Origin: Hymenobacter artigasi
Lineage (GTDB): Bacteria > Bacteroidota > Bacteroidia > Cytophagales > Hymenobacteraceae
Assembly: GCF_012275535.1 (NCBI RefSeq)
Contig: NZ_JAAVTK010000002.1
Coordinates: 145,745-209,744, forward strand
Direction of reading: 5' to 3'
DNA: 64,000 bases
Part shown: positions 60,249-64,000 of the stretch, in pieces
Position numbering within the stretch: position 1 is the first letter of the stretch
Layout of the letters: each line of letters starts with the position of its first letter
Notes under the pieces: generated by a model
The model's input: the letters and a program-made list of their open reading frames with translations, nothing else
Told to the model about the DNA's origin: nothing
Databases searched by the model: none
Program-made: the position numbers and the translations under genes

Positions 60249-63161
60249 TTACTGCGGGCCGCCGCCACCGCCGGGCGGTGGGCCCCCGCCCCCACCGGGC
60301 CGGTCGCCGCCACCGTCCGGACGGCCAAACCCACGTCCTTCGCCGCGCCCGCCGCCTTCGCTCGGCGTGGGGGCTATCACGTTGCCGCTGCGGATGTTGT
60401 AGGTAAACATCAGCATGAAATAGCGCTGGAGAATGGTGGTTTGCACGTCCTCGTAATAGGCATCGGTCACGTTGCGCTGGATGGAGCGGTTCTGGCCCAA
60501 CAGGTCGAAAGCGTACAGCCGGATTTCGCCGCGCTGACCGGGGAATACCTTCTTGCCCAGGCTGGCATTCCAGAGGATGTACTGCTGGTTGTAGCCCGCC
60601 GAGAGGCCCGAGTAAGCCTGGTGCAGCACATCGGTGGCAATGTTGATGCCGGGGCCCACAATCCAGTTCAGCCGGAAGCGCGTCACCTGCGAGAAGTAGT
60701 TGGTATTGAGCCGCGTTTGCAGCGTGTTGATGACGTAATTCTGGTTTGACGTGGTGGAGGCCGTGAAATCGAGGTTGGCGCTGATGTTGGAGCTCAGCGT
60801 GAGGCCGGCCCCAAAGGTGGGCACGCGGGCGTAGTTCAGGCCGCCGTTTACCAGACCGGGGGTTTGGGTGAAGCCGGCGTTGGCGCTCAGGTTCACGTTG
60901 GTTTTAATGGCCTTGATGGGCCGGCCGTAGCTCACCAGCGAGCGGACCGTGTACTGCTGGCTGAGGTTGGTGGGCTGAATGAGCTGGCCCCCGGCGGGCA
61001 GGCGCACGGCGGGCGAGCCTTCGGGCGTCACAATAGTGTCGCGGGCGGCCACAATGGTGCGGTTCGAAATCGGGTTCTGGGTGTAGGCGCCCGACAGCAG
61101 CGCGAAGAAATTGCTCGACACTTCGGGGTTGGAGGCCGAGTAGCGGATATTGAGCGAGTGCTGGAATTCCTGGCGCAGCGTGGGGTTGCCGATGGTGAGC
61201 TGCAAGGGATTGGAGTTGTTCACCACGGCCTGCAGCTGGCTCACGCTGGGCGCGTTGGTATTGGTGCGGTAAAACAGGCGCAGATTTTTCTGCCGCGTGA
61301 ATTTGTAGTTGAAGTTGGCCGTCGGCAGCACATTCACGAAGTAGTAGCGCCCGATGCTGGGACGCGGAAACTGCGCATCGCTGTACAGCTCGGAATACTG
61401 CCCGGCCAGCCCCACACTGGCCTGGTACTTGGGCGTGATATGCCGGTAGGTGAGCCCGCCCGACTGCGTCAGATAATAGTTCTGAAACACGTTGCTTAGG
61501 CCGTCGTTCTGCTGGCGGGTGTCGCCAGTGAGTACATCATAGGTGTATTTGCTGGAGCTGTTAGGCGCGTAGTTGATGGCGTAGTTGCCCTGCAACACGT
61601 CCTGCTTAGTCAGCGCCTCGGTGAGCGCGAGGTTGGCGTTGATGCTGCCGCCGTGCTGGGTGAGGTCGCTGGCCTGGTTGAGGTTGTTGAGGCGCGAGCC
61701 GGTGTCGGTGGTTTGCAGGGTGGTGTTGCTGTTGCGCTGCGTATAGGTGCCGCCGATGCTGAGGCTGGCCGTGCGCCCGGCTTTGGCAAAGCGGTGGCGC
61801 AGCAGCAGGTCGCCGCCGGTGTTCAGGCCCTTGTTGTTGGAGCCGTGGAGGCTGTTGATTTTGCTTTGCGTGGTATCGGCGCGGCGCGTGAGGCCGTCCA
61901 CGGTGCTGTTGGCATCGTTCAGCTGGTAGCTGAAACGCGGGCGAAACAGGATGGAGTTGGCCGAGTCAATTTTGTGCTCCAGCCGCAGGTTGAAGCGCTG
62001 GTTGGTGTTGAGGCTGCTGGTGGTGGCATTCTGGGTATAGGTGGTGCCGGCCGGCAGCACGTATTGCCGGTTAGTGTTGCTGTTCAGCGTATTATCAGCC
62101 CGGTTAAAGAAATAGCTGGCCGCAAGGTCGGTTTTCTTGTTCCACGAATTCGAATAGTTCAGGCCCACGGCGTTGGTTTTGGTGATGCCGCCGCTCTGGT
62201 TCACTAGGAAGTCGCCAGCGTTGCCGCCGTTGCCGCCATTACCACCGCCTCCCCCACCGCCCCGGCCGCCGCGCCCGCCGCCGCCCTGGTTGGAGTTGCC
62301 CACCACGCCCAGCAGGTCTTCGGTGCCGAAGTTCTGCTCGTTCACGTTGTTGCTCTGCGCCAGCACCGACATCCGCTCGCTGCCCTTGAACTTGTTCACG
62401 TTGCCGCTGGCCTTATAGCGGTCCGGGCCCGCGCCGGCCACCACCCGCCCAAAGGTGCCGTTGCGAAATTCCACCTTGGTCACGATGTTGATGGTCTTGG
62501 TCGTATTGCCGTCGTCGAAGCCCGAAAACCGGCTCTGCTCGCTGCGCTGGTCGAATACTTCCACCTTGTCCACCATTTCGGCGGGCAGGTTTTTGAGCAC
62601 TGCGTCGGGGTCGTTGCCGAAAAACGGCTTGCCATCAACCAGCACCTGCTGCACGTTTTCGCCCTGGGCCTGCACCTTGCCGTCGGTGCCGCGGCTCACG
62701 CCAGGCAGCTTGTCGATGAGGTCGCCGGTGGTGGCATCGGGGTTGGTTTTAAAGGCGCGGGCGTTGAACTGGGTGGTGTCGCCCTTCTGCACCGATTGGG
62801 CGGCGGCGCCCGTCACCACTACACCCTTCAGCTGCACGCCACCGGCTTGCAGGGCCAGCGTGCCCAGCTGCACGGGCGCGCCGGCCACGGTCACGGCCTG
62901 CCGGATTTTCTGGTAGCCCACGAAAGAAGCATCGACCACGTAGCGCCCGGCGGCCACGTTATCAAACTGAAACCGGCCCTCGGCATCGGCCGCCGCGCCG
63001 CTTTTGGCCGAGTCGGGCAAGTGAATCAGCAGCACGTTGGCCCCGATGAGGGCCGACTGGTCCTTGCCGTCCGTCACGCGGCCGCTCACCGTGGTGGGGG
63101 CCTGGGCCCGGGCCGCCTGTAAGCCAATCAGCAGGAAAAACAAGACCGCAAAATGCCGCAT
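60249..63161 (-). CDS. Outer-membrane TonB-receptor-like barrel protein (OMP_b-brl_3 type)
   Basis: 970 aa from ATG 63161. Signal peptide (HFAVLFFLLIGLQAARA-Q), a carboxypeptidase-regulatory-like N-terminal domain (TTVSGRVTDGKDQSALIGAN, DNVAAGRYVVDASFVGYQ), a plug domain (DLIDKLPGVSRGTDG, QQVLVDGKPFFGNDPDAVLK, MVDKVEVFDQRSEQSRFSGF), then a large barrel. A Gly-rich loop lies near residue 270 (RGGRGGGGGGGNGGNGG), and after the last strands the protein ends in a Pro/Gly tail (RPGGGGGPPPGGGGGPQ), which is unusual for a barrel. Probably transports or senses a ligand; which one is unknown. Confidence 0.87.
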   Translation of the reverse strand: MRHFAVLFFLLIGLQAARAQAPTTVSGRVTDGKDQSALIGANVLLIHLPDSAKSGAAADAEGRFQFDNVAAGRYVVDASFVGYQKIRQAVTVAGAPVQLGTLALQAGGVQLKGVVVTGAAAQSVQKGDTTQFNARAFKTNPDATTGDLIDKLPGVSRGTDGKVQAQGENVQQVLVDGKPFFGNDPDAVLKNLPAEMVDKVEVFDQRSEQSRFSGFDDGNTTKTINIVTKVEFRNGTFGRVVAGAGPDRYKASGNVNKFKGSERMSVLAQSNNVNEQNFGTEDLLGVVGNSNQGGGGRGGRGGGGGGGNGGNGGNAGDFLVNQSGGITKTNAVGLNYSNSWNKKTDLAASYFFNRADNTLNSNTNRQYVLPAGTTYTQNATTSSLNTNQRFNLRLEHKIDSANSILFRPRFSYQLNDANSTVDGLTRRADTTQSKINSLHGSNNKGLNTGGDLLLRHRFAKAGRTASLSIGGTYTQRNSNTTLQTTDTGSRLNNLNQASDLTQHGGSINANLALTEALTKQDVLQGNYAINYAPNSSSKYTYDVLTGDTRQQNDGLSNVFQNYYLTQSGGLTYRHITPKYQASVGLAGQYSELYSDAQFPRPSIGRYYFVNVLPTANFNYKFTRQKNLRLFYRTNTNAPSVSQLQAVVNNSNPLQLTIGNPTLRQEFQHSLNIRYSASNPEVSSNFFALLSGAYTQNPISNRTIVAARDTIVTPEGSPAVRLPAGGQLIQPTNLSQQYTVRSLVSYGRPIKAIKTNVNLSANAGFTQTPGLVNGGLNYARVPTFGAGLTLSSNISANLDFTASTTSNQNYVINTLQTRLNTNYFSQVTRFRLNWIVGPGINIATDVLHQAYSGLSAGYNQQYILWNASLGKKVFPGQRGEIRLYAFDLLGQNRSIQRNVTDAYYEDVQTTILQRYFMLMFTYNIRSGNVIAPTPSEGGGRGEGRGFGRPDGGGDRPGGGGGPPPGGGGGPQ

Positions 63162-63242
63162 ATACTTGGTTAAAACGAGGTAGAAGTGTCTGACGGTATT
63201 CTGCGGCTGAAAGTTGGCCTGGTGGGCCAACGCGGGCGGCGG

Positions 63243-63884
63243 CTACTTCCTGCGCAGCAGCAGCAGGCCGTCGCGCAGGGGCAGAAATACCGGCTCCACC
63301 CGTGGGTCCCGGGCCATCTTATCGTTGAAAGCCCGCACCAGGGGCGTGTCCTTGTCGCCGGCTTTCAACGCGTGCGTGGGCAGCACCTTGCCGCCCCACA
63401 GCACATTATCAACGATGAGCAGCCCGCCGGGCCGCACCTGGTCAATCACTGCTTCAAAATAAGCGTCATTATTCCGCTTGTCGGCATCAATAAAGACCAA
63501 ATCCCATACTTCATCGACCAGGCCCGGCAAAACGTCGAGCGCTGCGCCAATGTGCAGCCGCACCTGCTCCGTGAGGCCGGCCGCTGCCACGTAGCGCCGG
63601 ATGCGGGCCTCCTTTTCCGGGTCAATTTCAATGGTGTGCAGCAGGCCGTTAGCCGCCAGCCCCTCACCTAAACACAGCGTGGCATACCCGCAAAACGTGC
63701 CGATTTCGAGGATGCGGCGCGGGCGCACCAGGTGGCTGAGCAGGCTGAGCATACGGCCCTGCACGTGCCCGCTGCTCATACGCGGCATCAGGAGCTGCAG
63801 GTGCGTTTCGCGGGTGAGCTGGGCGAGCAGCGGCGGCTCGGGCGCGGTGTGGAGTTCGGCGTAGCGGTCAGTGGGGTCCGTCAT
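63243..63884 (-). CDS. Class I SAM-dependent O-methyltransferase
   Basis: 213 aa from ATG 63884 (MTDPTDRYAELHTAPEPPLL). It matches the catechol/caffeoyl-CoA O-methyltransferase family: ILEIGTFCGYATLCLGEGLA (SAM site), LHTIEIDPEKEARIRRYVAA, WDLVFIDADKRNNDAYFEAV (metal and motif), GGLLIVDNVLWGGKVL and LPLRDGLLLLRR. Bacterial members methylate small catechols or tRNA (TrmR); the target here is unknown. Confidence 0.92.
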   Translation of the reverse strand: MTDPTDRYAELHTAPEPPLLAQLTRETHLQLLMPRMSSGHVQGRMLSLLSHLVRPRRILEIGTFCGYATLCLGEGLAANGLLHTIEIDPEKEARIRRYVAAAGLTEQVRLHIGAALDVLPGLVDEVWDLVFIDADKRNNDAYFEAVIDQVRPGGLLIVDNVLWGGKVLPTHALKAGDKDTPLVRAFNDKMARDPRVEPVFLPLRDGLLLLRRK

Positions 63885-63929
63885 ATTGGTGGATACTATT
63901 TCCCGCAGAGGGCGCGGAAGGTTGCGCAG

Positions 63930-63953
63930 AAGTCGCAGAACGTTCTGCGACTT
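63930..63953. repeat. Perfect 24-base palindrome
   Basis: AAGTCGCAGAAC followed directly by GTTCTGCGACTT, upstream of the O-methyltransferase gene. Could be a regulator site or a repeat fragment. Confidence 0.75.
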
Positions 63954-64000
63954 ACGGGCAACCCTACCCCCCCCCAGCGGGCGCAAAAACAAAAAAAAAA

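Noticed and set aside
1..64000. CRISPR array, prophage or insertion sequence with transposase
   Set aside because: No regularly spaced direct repeats, cas, integrase or transposase genes were seen; the repeats found are dispersed inverted repeats.
63962..64000. C-run and A-run at the window end
   Set aside because: Homopolymers without coding or hairpin content; could be an assembly edge, nothing more can be said.

Overview
The window looks like chromosomal DNA of a GC-rich aerobic member of the Bacteroidota, most likely Hymenobacter or a close relative in the Cytophagales. The evidence is the high GC coding sequence, the Bacteroidota-type promoter (TTG, about 20 bases, TAnnTTTG) in front of several genes, the near absence of Shine-Dalgarno sequences, a type IX secretion sorting domain, a TonB-dependent-receptor-like barrel, an exceptionally long Rho with a disordered insert, and the DUF4266/DUF3570 protein pair. 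No rRNA, tRNA, CRISPR array, transposase or phage gene was found. The genus is an inference.

Layout. 1-5.6 kb: start of an acyl-CoA carboxylase beta subunit, then an envelope block (MlaD-type lipid-transport protein, cell-wall amidase and, divergently, an LptD-like LPS assembly protein). 5.7-8.5 kb: panB, an RluA-type pseudouridine synthase and a membrane fatty-acid desaturase. 8.7-11.3 kb: the classical rpsP-rimM-trmD-rplS translation cluster. 11.4-16.2 kb: two hypothetical genes, queD-folE (overlapping), an SDR39U1 epimerase, and a toxin-antitoxin pair whose ParE-like toxin is broken by a one-base deletion. 16.2-25 kb: a class A penicillin-binding protein followed by many small uncharacterised membrane proteins around a DUF4173 protein and a winged-helix regulator. 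25-31.3 kb: a two-component system, an exported Dps-like protein, a methyltransferase, a UbiA-type prenyltransferase, a lipoprotein and a DsbA/FrnE-like protein.

31.6-39.4 kb: rho, serS (with an unusual AT-rich C-terminal extension), a UBP-type zinc finger protein, a family 9 glycosyltransferase and a PolX-like PHP protein whose polymerase site looks dead. 39.5-44.4 kb: a lipoprotein, then a probable operon for extracytoplasmic redox/flavin work (thioredoxin-like protein, ApbE, DUF4266 mini-lipoprotein with a Gly-Cys tail, DUF3570 barrel-like protein), and an EVE-domain protein. 44.5-51 kb: several secreted or lipid-anchored proteins of unknown function, an Xaa-Pro aminopeptidase, and small basic secreted proteins including a tandem paralogous pair. 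51-64 kb: trxA, a T9SS cargo protein, dnaE, a LysM lytic transglycosylase, an outer-membrane receptor-like barrel and an O-methyltransferase.

The intergenic spaces carry several families of imperfect long inverted repeats (6.58, 8.48, 9.94, 28.93, 37.46, 40.02, 42.39, 46.14, 46.87, 50.66 and 57.53 kb). One copy is bracketed by a 17-base direct repeat, and a related GGTGGATT-type short repeat has entered two coding sequences in frame. The strongest candidates for something new are the SerRS C-terminal fusion, the Trx-ApbE-DUF4266-DUF3570 unit with its cysteine-tailed mini-lipoprotein, and the repeat families.
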